The notes: a model not told the origin generated them from the letters alone. A DNA stretch of 27,380 bases from Christensenella sp. UBA1750 (GCA_002315655.1 DCHO01000081.1:63522-90901); one strand, 5' to 3'. Shown: positions 8,364 to 16,683, counted from the first letter of the stretch. A program made the numbers and translations.

Positions 8364-10121
8364 ATGAATGTGAAAGAGTTGCAGCTCAAAGCCATGGAAG
8401 CCTTGCTTACCGAGGAAGATAAGCAGGAATTGTCCCGCATCTACGAGCCCACGGTGGTGGCCGTGCCGCCGGTGGACACCCGCTGCGGCCTGTGCATCAT
8501 GCCGGACGGGGAACTGCGCTACTATGGCTTCCGCGACAAAGCCTCCATTTTCGATTATTCCCACCCCATCTATCTGTCCTCCCGCGACTGCGGCCTGTCG
8601 TGGAAGACCCATGTGACCGACGCGCCTTGCATGGCCTCCGGGATCATGATGTCCAATGGGAAATATCTGGCCTTGAGCGGGTCGCTGATGGCGGAGACCG
8701 GGCACTGGATGAAGACGGACGATCTGGATAAAGGCTTTTATGCGCTGATTGCGGATGCGCCGGGGGACAAGAACTACAAGATTGTCAAGGTCTCCGAGGA
8801 ATCCTTTGCGGATATGTATCTGCCGCAGGAGCTTTCCAGCGGGCGCATCGTCTGCACCGCCCAAACGAAAATCGACGGCGATCTGCACCCCGTTTTTCTG
8901 TTTTCGGACGATTTCGGGGAGACGTGGAACACCCGCGTTCTCCCTTGCTGCGACAAATTCAGCATCGTTTATCCCCACAAGGGGCTGCGCTGGCAGAACC
9001 GCTCCGGCGAACCTACGATGATCGAGCTGAACGACGGCAGACTCTATCTGCTGGCGCGTACTTCCTTGGATGTGTTCTACGAATACTATTCCGAGGACGG
9101 CGGCGAAACCTGGTCGTCTCCCGCACCCTCCCGCTTCCACGGCACACTGACCTCGCCCCAGCTTCTGAAGCTGCACGATGGGCGCATCGTCATTTTCTAC
9201 AACAACACCCAGCCTCTGCCGGAGTTGGATCACACAAAGCAGGTTCCTGCGCTCAATGAGGGCGAGATTACCGGCGAGGGCGGGGAGGACTTCTTCACCA
9301 ACCGCGACGCAAACCACGCCGCCATCACAGGCGATTGGATAAACTGGACGGGATTTAGGGAGGTCGCGCTCAACTGGATCCGCAACGATTCCGACTACCG
9401 CACAGAGGGTGATGTGAAGGATTCGCTGGACAAGTCCGTGCACCAGTTCCAGGCCATCGAGCTGCCCTTCGGTAAGATCATGGTCTCCTACGGGCAGAAC
9501 CCCATTGCAAGAAGGCTTGTCATTTTCGATGTGAACTGGCTCTACGAAACGAAACGCAGCGAAAACTTCCGCAACGGTCTGTCCAAGGTCAGCACGCAGG
9601 TCTATGTGAAGTCCGTGCCCGGCAATTTCCGTGTGGCGGGGCACTGCGCCTACAACCGCACCCACGGCGCGCTGCTGATGCCCGACCCCGAGGGGAATTT
9701 CGAGGAAGCCCTGTTCCTGTCCCGCATCCGCGACCCCCGCAAGCTCTCCGACAATCAGGGCGTGGTGTGGAACTTCCCGGCGGCAAAGTCCGGCAAGGTC
9801 ATAATGCGTCTGCGCATCGACGGGCAGCCCATCCATGTGTCCCTCTGTGACCGCTGGTTCAATCCGATTGACGAGTATGTACCCTATTACGCCGAGGCGC
9901 ACTGCGAGCTTGCCAAAGAGCAGCTGGCTGACGGCGTTTACAGTAACGTGGAGATCGCGTGGGATGAAACCACCTGTATTCTCTCCTGTGAAGGCAAAGA
10001 GCTTTATAAGCTCCCCATGAAGGGCGAGGCGGTAAACGGCATCTCCTATCTCATCCTCCAAAGCCCCTATGAGGGAGAGGACGAAAAGGGCTGCTACATC
10101 AAATCCTTTGAAAAAGAATAA
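8364..10121 (+). CDS. Cytosolic sialidase-fold (BNR/Asp-box) protein
   Basis: The 585-residue protein contains three Asp-box motifs typical of six-bladed beta-propellers of the sialidase superfamily: SRDCGLSW (73-80), SDDFGETW (181-188) and SEDGGETW (243-250). Residues about 430-585 look like a separate beta-sandwich domain. There is no signal peptide; the N-terminus is a short charged helical segment, so the protein should be cytosolic. I do not see a clear FRIP-type arginine motif of true sialidases, so a glycoside hydrolase of another substrate, or a binding propeller, is equally possible. AAGGAG lies eight bases before the ATG. It is flanked by terminators on both sides, and the neighbours include other cytosolic sugar enzymes. 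Confidence 0.78.
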   Translation: MNVKELQLKAMEALLTEEDKQELSRIYEPTVVAVPPVDTRCGLCIMPDGELRYYGFRDKASIFDYSHPIYLSSRDCGLSWKTHVTDAPCMASGIMMSNGKYLALSGSLMAETGHWMKTDDLDKGFYALIADAPGDKNYKIVKVSEESFADMYLPQELSSGRIVCTAQTKIDGDLHPVFLFSDDFGETWNTRVLPCCDKFSIVYPHKGLRWQNRSGEPTMIELNDGRLYLLARTSLDVFYEYYSEDGGETWSSPAPSRFHGTLTSPQLLKLHDGRIVIFYNNTQPLPELDHTKQVPALNEGEITGEGGEDFFTNRDANHAAITGDWINWTGFREVALNWIRNDSDYRTEGDVKDSLDKSVHQFQAIELPFGKIMVSYGQNPIARRLVIFDVNWLYETKRSENFRNGLSKVSTQVYVKSVPGNFRVAGHCAYNRTHGALLMPDPEGNFEEALFLSRIRDPRKLSDNQGVVWNFPAAKSGKVIMRLRIDGQPIHVSLCDRWFNPIDEYVPYYAEAHCELAKEQLADGVYSNVEIAWDETTCILSCEGKELYKLPMKGEAVNGISYLILQSPYEGEDEKGCYIKSFEKE

Positions 10122-10134
10122 AAATGAATAAAAA

Positions 10135-10168
10135 AAAGGTCGTGACGGGGATTTTCGTCACGACCTTT
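10135..10168. terminator. Bidirectional terminator between the Asp-box gene and the MATE gene
   Basis: A perfect 13-base stem AAAGGTCGTGACG (10135-10147) and CGTCACGACCTTT (10156-10168) encloses an 8-base loop. On the minus strand the hairpin is followed by eight T residues, so it is strongest for the MATE gene; on the plus strand the tail is TGTGTTT. The two genes converge on it. Confidence 0.9.
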
Positions 10169-10180
10169 GTGTTTATACCT

Positions 10181-11578
10181 TTATTCGGCAGCCAGTTCGC
10201 TTTCGTCTCTTGTGATGTTGTTGAGCCACTTGTATTTGAAATAGTGGGCAAAGAAGGGAATCACCTTTTCAAACTCATCCATGCACAGCACAAAGTACAC
10301 CCACTTGGTCGGCAGTTTGAGCACAAACGCCGTCAGCAGCGTCAGCGGAACGGCCACCAGCCACATCAGCAGCATATCGGCAAACATTCCGTATTTCGCA
10401 TCCCCGCCGCCGCGGAAGCACCCGCAGATGAGGCAGGTGTTCACCGCCTCGCCGATGAGCTGGATGCCGCGGAACAGCAGCATGGAGGAGAGCAGGGCTA
10501 AGGCAGATTCCGTCAGCTTGTCCGCATAGACCGAAATCATGAGAGGCTTGATGAGCAGCACCACGCCGCAGCCTAATGCGCCGAAAAATGTGGTCAGAAT
10601 AATCATGCGGGCGGAATAGAGCTTGGCTTCATCAATGCGGTTCGCGCCCAAGGATTTGCTCACGATGATGGTGGTTGCGCCCGCAAAGCCCCGGCACACC
10701 ACTGCGCCGATGTTCACCGCCATCACCGCCACGGCGTTGGCGGCAACGGCGTCCGAGCCCATGCGCCCCATGACCATGGAATAAACCGTGGTGGCCAGCG
10801 ACCAGACCACATCGTTTGCCATGGAGGGCAAAGAGAGCTGCAAAAAGTCCTTCATGAGGATGCCCGCTTTGCCGAAAATCGCTTTGATGCGAATCTTGAT
10901 GGAGGAGAAGCACTCGGAATAAATGACGCAGATGGCAAGCTCCACCGCCCGCGCCACCACCGTTCCGATGGCAACGCCCACCAGTCCCAGTTTCGGTGCG
11001 CCGAACAGCCCGAAAATGAAGGTGGCGTTGATGAGAATGTTGGTCAGCAGCGACACGATGTAGATCACCGTGGGCAGCACGACCTTCTCCATGGAGCGCA
11101 TGACGCACACGAAAATCTGCGAGCAGCCCATCATAATGTAGGTGAAGGACACGATGCGAAGGTATGTCACGCCCTCACGGATGATGGCTTCCTCTGTGGT
11201 GAAGCACTTCATCACCGCCGCCGGGAAAAAGAACGCCGCCACAAAGAACGCCAGCGCGACAAAAAGCGTCACCCGCAGGGCAAGCCCCAAGATGCGCTCA
11301 ATGGTTGCGGTGTCCTTCTTGCCCCAGTATTGCGCCACCATCACCGAGGTCGCCGCCACAAGCCCGTAAAAGGCCATGGAGAGCACGGTGACGAGCTGGT
11401 TCGCCAGGGACGAGGCCGCCATGGCATTCTGGCTCACATAGCCCAGCATGATGGTGTCCGCCGAGGAGACCAGCGTGGAAATGAGGTTTTGCAGCATCGC
11501 CGGGGTGGCAATGGTCAGCGCCATGCCGAAGAACGCCTTTTTCGACAGCGGCGCGGGAGCAGCGTTTACGGTTGACAT
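10181..11578 (-). CDS. MATE family multidrug/metabolite exporter
   Basis: The 465-residue membrane protein has about 12 hydrophobic segments in two related halves and typical MATE sequence: a first helix rich in PAMLQNLISTLVSSADTIMLG, and VMVAQYWGKKD, and in the second half VAANAVAVMAVNIGAVVCRGFAGATT. The family exports cationic drugs or metabolites in exchange for sodium ions or protons across the cytoplasmic membrane. The start at 11578 was chosen because GGAGGA lies seven bases upstream and the frame before it (21 codons) has no ribosome site and runs into the inverted repeat. It has its own promoter (11613-11641), whose -10 box sits inside a perfect 12+12 inverted repeat, so it may be controlled by a repressor. 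The substrate is unknown. Confidence 0.93.
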   Translation of the reverse strand: MSTVNAAPAPLSKKAFFGMALTIATPAMLQNLISTLVSSADTIMLGYVSQNAMAASSLANQLVTVLSMAFYGLVAATSVMVAQYWGKKDTATIERILGLALRVTLFVALAFFVAAFFFPAAVMKCFTTEEAIIREGVTYLRIVSFTYIMMGCSQIFVCVMRSMEKVVLPTVIYIVSLLTNILINATFIFGLFGAPKLGLVGVAIGTVVARAVELAICVIYSECFSSIKIRIKAIFGKAGILMKDFLQLSLPSMANDVVWSLATTVYSMVMGRMGSDAVAANAVAVMAVNIGAVVCRGFAGATTIIVSKSLGANRIDEAKLYSARMIILTTFFGALGCGVVLLIKPLMISVYADKLTESALALLSSMLLFRGIQLIGEAVNTCLICGCFRGGGDAKYGMFADMLLMWLVAVPLTLLTAFVLKLPTKWVYFVLCMDEFEKVIPFFAHYFKYKWLNNITRDESELAAE

Positions 11579-11595
11579 GGGGGATTCCTCCGAAA

Positions 11596-11632
11596 AAAGT
11601 GGTTTCCCAACCATTGTATCGGAAACCACTTT
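11596..11632 (-). promoter_or_regulatory. Perfect 12+12 inverted repeat: possible operator and/or terminator
   Basis: AAAGTGGTTTCC (11596-11607) and GGAAACCACTTT (11621-11632) are perfect inverted copies separated by 13 bases. Read on the minus strand, the second arm runs into TTTTTT before the MATE ribosome site, so it could terminate transcription of the FAD oxidoreductase gene. The loop holds the -10 box of the putative MATE promoter, so the arms also look like an operator flanking the -10. Both roles may apply. Confidence 0.7.
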
Positions 11633-11641
11633 GCTTTTCAA
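11613..11641 (-). promoter_or_regulatory. Putative promoter of the MATE exporter gene
   Basis: On the minus strand TTGAAA (11641-11636) and TACAAT (11618-11613) are 17 bases apart. The start point would be near 11606, about 28 bases before the ATG. The -10 lies in the loop of the 11596-11632 inverted repeat. Confidence 0.58.
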
Positions 11642-11664
11642 GTCTTAGTCGGTTAAGTATCGCA

Positions 11665-13047
11665 CTACGGTTCGTTTTCCGAAATGTGCAGCGATTTCCG
11701 CAAAAGCTTTACATCCACGGAAGCAGGTGCGCAGCTTTGCTCCATGCACTGTGCGGCGGCTTCTCCCGCCGCCTCGCCCCAGGCAAGCATCGTGCGGGAA
11801 AGGCGTGCGCTGGAGGCAGCAATGTGGGAAAAGGACGAGCCGCGGCAGGCCACCAGCAGATTGTCCGTTTCCTTGGGCAGCATACATTCATAGGGGATGC
11901 CGTAGCGGGCGAACATCGTCATGCCTCCCTTTTTATTGCTGCTGCCGTGAATGTCCGCCGGATGGTCGGCAAAGGCCACGGAATGTCCCGCGCCAAGCTC
12001 CACGGAAAAACCATTGCGTAAGTCCTGTTCTTTGAGCACATATTGTCCGACCAGCCGCCAGCTCTCCCGGACGCCCAGCATCGGGAAAATGTGCGCAATG
12101 CGGTAGCCCCGGAAGTGCTTCTGCGTTTGCACCCAGTTCCAGTAGGCATAGACCCGCGCCCTGCAGATGCGCTCCACCTGCTCCCTCGGCAGGTCAAGGA
12201 AGCATTCGCCGGGCAGCGTGGGCAGCATATTGATATTGATGTCGCCGTTGGGATAGTCGTTAAAGCAGGCAGCAGGGCGGTTCGTGGCGTAAAGCTGTGC
12301 CTTCCAGTCGGAAATGTCCACGGAGGAAAGCTCGTCCGGCATGGTGTCCGCAAAGTCGGGGTCGCAGGGGGTCACGCGGAAAACAAGGCTCATGCCGTTG
12401 ACGTTGCGTTGAGGGTTCTCCGGTGCGTTTGGCTCCTGAAACCGCGTCTGTGCATCTTCGCCCACGATCACTTCGCACCCGGCTAATCGCGCCGCCGCAA
12501 TGTCCCCGGTGCAGTCCAGCACCAGCTTTGGATGAATTTCAAGGGTTCCTTCGGGCGTGTTTACCGTAACTGCGGTGATTTTTCGCTCTTCTGTGGTTAC
12601 GTTTTCAACCCTGCTGTTGAAAAGCAGATGCAGATTCGCAAAATTCCCGGATTCGCGGAGCAGTTCCAGCATCGTGTCCGCCATGGCCTGCGGCTCAAAG
12701 TGGAAACGCCGCTGCTCCTGCCCGTTGCGGAAGGAGCGGATCAGCGTTTCTTCATAGGGGTCGTCACAGCGTTTGGATACGCCCCAGGGGGTGTCCTCAC
12801 TGAATGCGCCGTAGGATTTCCCGACAAAGCCCTGCCCGCTTGCCATCAGCCGCTGTGCAAGAATGTGATGCACGCCATATCCGCCGTAGCCGGGCTCCCA
12901 GCAGTTCACGCCGCCGTAGGTGGAGGTGCCGCCGAAGCCTTCGTTTGCATCTACAACGGTTACGGAAAGCCCTTTATGCTGCAAGGCGCGGTAGGTCGCG
13001 CCGAAGCCCGCAGACCCGCCGCCGAGAATGAGAATGTCTGTTTTCAT
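11665..13047 (-). CDS. FAD-dependent oxidoreductase (FAD_oxidored family)
   Basis: The 460-residue protein begins with a Rossmann dinucleotide motif GGGSAG (residues 9-14) and an acidic D33 at the end of the second strand, the usual FAD-ribose contact. Near the C-terminus it has the family-typical block NLLVACRGSSFSHIA followed by a GEAAGEAAAQ segment. The length matches the FAD_oxidored group (often annotated as xanthan-lyase-like). Members occur in polysaccharide and glycoside utilisation loci; the substrate is not known. The ATG follows AAGGAG by eight bases and lies 12 bases after the stop of the amidohydrolase gene, so it is the third gene of an operon starting at 14633. The inverted repeat at 11596-11632 probably ends the transcript. 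Confidence 0.88.
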   Translation of the reverse strand: MKTDILILGGGSAGFGATYRALQHKGLSVTVVDANEGFGGTSTYGGVNCWEPGYGGYGVHHILAQRLMASGQGFVGKSYGAFSEDTPWGVSKRCDDPYEETLIRSFRNGQEQRRFHFEPQAMADTMLELLRESGNFANLHLLFNSRVENVTTEERKITAVTVNTPEGTLEIHPKLVLDCTGDIAAARLAGCEVIVGEDAQTRFQEPNAPENPQRNVNGMSLVFRVTPCDPDFADTMPDELSSVDISDWKAQLYATNRPAACFNDYPNGDININMLPTLPGECFLDLPREQVERICRARVYAYWNWVQTQKHFRGYRIAHIFPMLGVRESWRLVGQYVLKEQDLRNGFSVELGAGHSVAFADHPADIHGSSNKKGGMTMFARYGIPYECMLPKETDNLLVACRGSSFSHIAASSARLSRTMLAWGEAAGEAAAQCMEQSCAPASVDVKLLRKSLHISENEP

Positions 13048-13059
13048 GGATGTTGCTCC

Positions 13060-13875
13060 TTAACGATTGATGATTTTGAGCAGCCGCTCACCGTTTTTAT
13101 GCAGAATGTTGTGCTTGTCCTCATCGGAAATCTCCGCGTCCAGCACGCAGCCCACACCCTGATAGGTGGAGAACCACGGCATATCGGTGCCGAACAGCAG
13201 CCGCTCCGAACCCACCTCGCGGACGAACTTTTCAAGCGCCCCGCGGTCGTCCAGCACAGCGGTCAGATCCAGCCATACATTCGGGAAGTCCTTCGCCAAG
13301 GCCACCGCATCGTCCCAGCGTCCGTGAACGCAATGCCCGACCAGAATCTGCACATCATGGTATTGCTCCGCAATGTGCCGGACATTTTCCGACCCGTCAA
13401 AGGGCGAATCGCCCCAGGTGTGGCACAGCGCGGCCAGCTTGTGCTCGTTCAGAAATTCCCAGTAGGGCGCATAGACCGGGGCTTCCAGCGGCGTGCCGTG
13501 GTAATCGCCTAAGAATTTGCAACCCAAGTACACATCCGGGTTGTCCAAGATGGTCTTGCAGTCCACGGGCGGGTTCGCAAGGAACGGCATTACCACGAAA
13601 TACCCGCGCAAAGGTGCGCCGTACTGTTTGCAGGTGGAGAGTGTGTCCATGTCGCCTGTAATCACGCCCGTTAAGCTGAAATGGGAGGAAAACGCGAAGG
13701 ATTTTGCGCCGATGCGGTGCAGTGTGTCCAGCATCGGTTCAATGTTTCCGGCGGGCAGATAGTTGCCGCCGACCTCGTGCAGATGCCCATGAAAGTCGTA
13801 AAGCGGGCAATCCTCCAAACACCCTGCTTCATAGAAGCGCTGGGCAAGCTTGCTGTCTCTGTTCACATACTTCAT
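13060..13875 (-). CDS. Amidohydrolase family protein with complete metal site
   Basis: The 271-residue protein fits the amidohydrolase_2 (TIM-barrel metal hydrolase/decarboxylase) family. The HxH motif is intact (H29, H31 in YDFHGHLHE). H152 (LCHTWG), H181 (LVGHCVHG) and the last-strand D231 (FGTDMPW) complete the expected ligands. Family members hydrolyse C-N or lactone bonds, or decarboxylate aromatic acids; the reaction here is unknown. The ATG overlaps the stop of the preceding paralogue by four bases (ATGA), with AAGGAGG upstream. The next gene encodes an FAD oxidoreductase. The coupling suggests that the two amidohydrolases are made in equal amounts. Confidence 0.87.
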   Translation of the reverse strand: MKYVNRDSKLAQRFYEAGCLEDCPLYDFHGHLHEVGGNYLPAGNIEPMLDTLHRIGAKSFAFSSHFSLTGVITGDMDTLSTCKQYGAPLRGYFVVMPFLANPPVDCKTILDNPDVYLGCKFLGDYHGTPLEAPVYAPYWEFLNEHKLAALCHTWGDSPFDGSENVRHIAEQYHDVQILVGHCVHGRWDDAVALAKDFPNVWLDLTAVLDDRGALEKFVREVGSERLLFGTDMPWFSTYQGVGCVLDAEISDEDKHNILHKNGERLLKIINR

Positions 13876-14633
13876 AGCCTTGCCTCCTTGATGAGCCGCA
13901 GCAGGTTTTCTCCCGCGATCAGGTTCTTTTCACTTTCAGAGAGCAGGGAGAATTTGAGCATCATCTGCTGTCCGCCGATGTAGCGGGAAGGATAGTCCGA
14001 GGCAAAGAGCAGCCTTTTTGCGCCGCAGAAGGACACAAGGGATTCCAGCCCGTGCTCGGTGATCATGTGGGAAATGTCGTAGTGCAGATTCGGAAATTGC
14101 GCCAAGAAAGGCCGCACCATGCGATCCGTCGGCCAGGTTGCGTCAACGGAGAGAATGGCATGAAGTGTCGGGTAAGCGCACATGAGGTCGTAACATTCCT
14201 CGGCAGTTATCCCACAGGCGGTGTCCAAGATCACGGGAATTTTGCACTCCAGCGCCATGGAAAGATAATCGGAAAGTGCCCCGGCACGCGGCAGATGCGC
14301 GTGGGCTTTTGGGTTCATCCGCAGTGCGCCCATTTTCGTGGCTTTCATCACGTCGTAAAGGTCATTGGCACAGGACAGCTCGCCGGTGTAGCTGGGCACA
14401 AGGGTGTATACGCCATAAAGGTCGTGCCGCGCGGTTTTCAGGTCGTTTGCCAGCACGCTGTTGCCCACCACCACGCCCGCGTAATCCGTGGCGACGTTGT
14501 AGACCAGACCGCCTGTCACACCGGTTCTGTCCAGCTCGTCCTCCAGCATGGGCAGGAACACATTGGGCTTGGGTAGCGGCACATTGAGCTTTGTCGCCGC
14601 GCCGTAGGTCAGATGCGCGTCATAAAAAATCAT
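13872..14633 (-). CDS. Degenerate amidohydrolase-like protein (probable pseudoenzyme)
   Basis: The 253-residue protein has the length and barrel pattern of amidohydrolase_2 proteins, but most metal ligands are missing. The HxH motif reads DAHLTYG, with T9 instead of the second histidine. The strand that should bring a histidine reads VILDTACG (134-141), and the next reads ILSVDATW (160-167). Only H7 and the last-strand D213 (FASDYP) are in place. It may therefore be a non-catalytic partner of the intact paralogue encoded next, or act without a metal pair. The start at 14633 was chosen for the GGGAGG seven bases upstream; the frame continues 70 codons further, across the promoter, without support. 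It is the first gene of the operon. Confidence 0.8.
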   Translation of the reverse strand: MIFYDAHLTYGAATKLNVPLPKPNVFLPMLEDELDRTGVTGGLVYNVATDYAGVVVGNSVLANDLKTARHDLYGVYTLVPSYTGELSCANDLYDVMKATKMGALRMNPKAHAHLPRAGALSDYLSMALECKIPVILDTACGITAEECYDLMCAYPTLHAILSVDATWPTDRMVRPFLAQFPNLHYDISHMITEHGLESLVSFCGAKRLLFASDYPSRYIGGQQMMLKFSLLSESEKNLIAGENLLRLIKEARL

Positions 14634-14667
14634 GAGAAAACCTCCCGAAAAACGCTTTATATGGTTT

Positions 14668-14695
14668 AGTATAAAAGAAAGCCGGCGTTTGTCAA
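14668..14695 (-). promoter_or_regulatory. Promoter of the amidohydrolase/FAD oxidoreductase operon
   Basis: On the minus strand a perfect TTGACA (14695-14690) and TATACT (14673-14668) are 16 bases apart, about 35 bases before the ATG at 14633. It diverges from the GH36 gene promoter, with 19 bases between the two -35 boxes. Confidence 0.75.
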
Positions 14696-14714
14696 GGGAG
14701 TGCGTCCGACGGGA

Positions 14715-14743
14715 TTGCAAGTTTTCGGGACTTGTGATAAGAT
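14715..14743 (+). promoter_or_regulatory. Promoter of the GH36-like gene
   Basis: TTGCAA (14715-14720) and TAAGAT (14738-14743) are 17 bases apart, with TGA directly before the -10 (an extended -10 form). The AAGGAG ribosome site is at 14761-14766 and the ATG at 14773. Confidence 0.62.
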
Positions 14744-14772
14744 GAACAAAACTACATAAAAAGGAGCAAATC

Positions 14773-16683
14773 ATGAGTACATATTGTTTGGCTGAGAACC
14801 TGACCGTTACTTCCTTCCCGCAGGGTGCGAAGGCTTCCGTCACGGTGAAAAATCACGGAAACGCCAGCGAGATCGCCGTGAGTGCCGCCTGTGAAACCGG
14901 CTTTTCCGCGGACTGCGCCGTCAAGGTCGCCTTCCCCGATGCGGATGCCAAGTGGATGGCCATTGAGCACTACACGCCCTTCTGGTGCCATCCGGTGTTC
15001 GGAAAGGGCTTGTCCGGCATCCCTGATGAGACCCAGTTTCTGCTGTGGCAGGAGGGCAGCACTTATCGCGTGCTGTTCCCGCTGTGCGGAAAGGAATATG
15101 CCACCTCGCTGCAAGGGGAAGACGAAAAAATCATCCTCAAAGTGTTCTCCTTGTGCGAAGGCATGAAGGAATGTATCACCCCTGCCGCGGTCTTTGCGGA
15201 AGGGGAGGACCCCTACGCCGTCATGGACGAAGCCGCCAAGCTCGCCGCCAAGCTCACCGGCGCACCCTTGCGGGGTGACAGAGCCTATCCCGAGGTCTTT
15301 GAATACTTAGGCTGGTGCTCGTGGGACTCCATGGAAATCTGGGTCAATGAGGACGGCGTGATGGACAAATGCCGCGAGTTTGCGGACAAGCAAGTGCCCA
15401 TCAAATGGGGCATCTTAGATGATATGTGGGCGGATGTGGCCTGGACAAAAAAACTGCCGCCCTTTACCGATCACTCCATTTCCTTTGACGTGATGCACGA
15501 ATCCAAGCTGAAAGACTACACTGCCGACCCGGAGCGTTTCCCGAACGGTCTTGACGGCTGCATCGCCAAGATGAAGGACTTCGGCCTGAAAGTGGGTGTG
15601 TGGCACCCCGTCACGGGCTACTGGCTGGGACTGGAACCCGGCAGCGCCGCCGCAGAAAAGCTGAAGGATTACACCGTGACCCGCGAAAATGGCTGGATTC
15701 TGCCCGACCTGCGAGATCTGGAAAAAGCCAAGGGGTTCTTTGGCACCATTCACGAATATCTGAAAGACTGCGGCACGGACTTTATCAAAATCGACAACCA
15801 GAGCTGTCTTAGGGATCGCTTCGCTGGTCTTGCGCCGCTTGGCGTGCTGGCGGACAACCTGCAAAAGGCCATTGATTCCTCTGCCGACGAACGCTTTGCC
15901 GGGCAGCTCATCAACTGCATGGGACAGGCCAACGAGAACATTTTCCACAGAACCTCCGCCATTTCCCGCTGTTCGGATGACTTCCAGCCCGAAAACCGTC
16001 CCTGGTTCGCCAAGCATCTGACCTCCTGCGCCTACAACGGGCTGTGGCAGGGGCAATTCCAGGTCAACGACTGGGATATGTGGTGGACGGACGACACCCA
16101 GGCGCTTCGCAACTCCGTGCTCCGTGCCATTTCCGGCGGTCCCATCTACGTTTCCGACCGCATCGGGCGCACCAACAAAGAGCTGCTGGAACCCCTGTGC
16201 TTTGCCGACGGGCGCATCTGCCGCTGTGACGGCGTGGCGATTCCCGCAAGAGAAAATCTGCTGGACGCGCCCACAAAATCCGAAAAGGCCTTCTGCGTCT
16301 ACAACACCTGCCGCAATGCGACTCTCGTCGGCGCGTTCAACATCAATGACGAGGAGCAGCCCGTCTCCGGGCGCATCTGCCCCAAGGACTACGGTTTCAC
16401 CGGCAAAACGCTGGTTTATGACCGCTTTAACAAGACCGTACGGGAGCTGAACCCCGAGGACGAAATCGCCTTCACATTGCAGGATGCGGAGGACTTCCGC
16501 CTCTACATTCTCCTGCCCATTCTCGGCAAGCGCACGGTCATCGGTCTTTCCGAGAAGATCAACTGCGTGGCGGCGGTTCTGTCCGAGACCGATACCGAAG
16601 TCACCCTGTACGAGGGCGGAACCTTGGCGTGGTACGACGGTACGCTGCACTTTGATGTGGCGGAAAAGGTCTTCAAATTCTAA
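14773..16683 (+). CDS. GH36 raffinose-synthase-like (Sip1-related) alpha-galactosidase
   Basis: The 636-residue protein matches the raffinose synthase/seed imbibition branch of glycoside hydrolase family 36. It has WCSWDS (181-186), GILDDMW (213-219), FIKIDNQS (337-344) with D341 as expected nucleophile, and RCSDDF (399-404) with D402/D403 at the acid/base position. An N-terminal beta-sandwich (about 1-160) and a C-terminal beta domain (about 530-636) flank the catalytic barrel. There is no signal peptide, so it should act on imported alpha-galactosides such as raffinose-type sugars, by hydrolysis or galactosyl transfer. It diverges from the amidohydrolase/FAD oxidoreductase operon, suggesting shared induction. 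The plant-like branch is uncommon compared with ordinary bacterial AgaR-type enzymes. The call is firm for family, open for substrate. Confidence 0.87.
   Translation: MSTYCLAENLTVTSFPQGAKASVTVKNHGNASEIAVSAACETGFSADCAVKVAFPDADAKWMAIEHYTPFWCHPVFGKGLSGIPDETQFLLWQEGSTYRVLFPLCGKEYATSLQGEDEKIILKVFSLCEGMKECITPAAVFAEGEDPYAVMDEAAKLAAKLTGAPLRGDRAYPEVFEYLGWCSWDSMEIWVNEDGVMDKCREFADKQVPIKWGILDDMWADVAWTKKLPPFTDHSISFDVMHESKLKDYTADPERFPNGLDGCIAKMKDFGLKVGVWHPVTGYWLGLEPGSAAAEKLKDYTVTRENGWILPDLRDLEKAKGFFGTIHEYLKDCGTDFIKIDNQSCLRDRFAGLAPLGVLADNLQKAIDSSADERFAGQLINCMGQANENIFHRTSAISRCSDDFQPENRPWFAKHLTSCAYNGLWQGQFQVNDWDMWWTDDTQALRNSVLRAISGGPIYVSDRIGRTNKELLEPLCFADGRICRCDGVAIPARENLLDAPTKSEKAFCVYNTCRNATLVGAFNINDEEQPVSGRICPKDYGFTGKTLVYDRFNKTVRELNPEDEIAFTLQDAEDFRLYILLPILGKRTVIGLSEKINCVAAVLSETDTEVTLYEGGTLAWYDGTLHFDVAEKVFKF

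Noticed and set aside
5180..8440. An open frame of 1086 codons on the minus strand
   Set aside because: It lies antisense to the secreted protein gene, is low-complexity (Gly/Val/Asp-rich) and has no ribosome site; it arises from strong GC bias at codon third positions in a repetitive coding region.
8331..10061. A minus-strand open frame of 576 codons
   Set aside because: It is antisense to the Asp-box protein gene, which has clear motifs, a ribosome site and a promoter; the antisense product resembles nothing.
12532..13512. A plus-strand open frame of 326 codons
   Set aside because: It runs antisense across two well-supported genes (FAD oxidoreductase and amidohydrolase).
14634..14843. Seventy-codon upstream extension of the degenerate amidohydrolase
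   Set aside because: It would include the operon promoter and part of the opposite gene; GGGAGG and the conserved barrel start fix the ATG at 14633.
15415..16650. A minus-strand open frame of 411 codons
   Set aside because: It is antisense to the GH36 gene with intact catalytic motifs and lacks its own signals.
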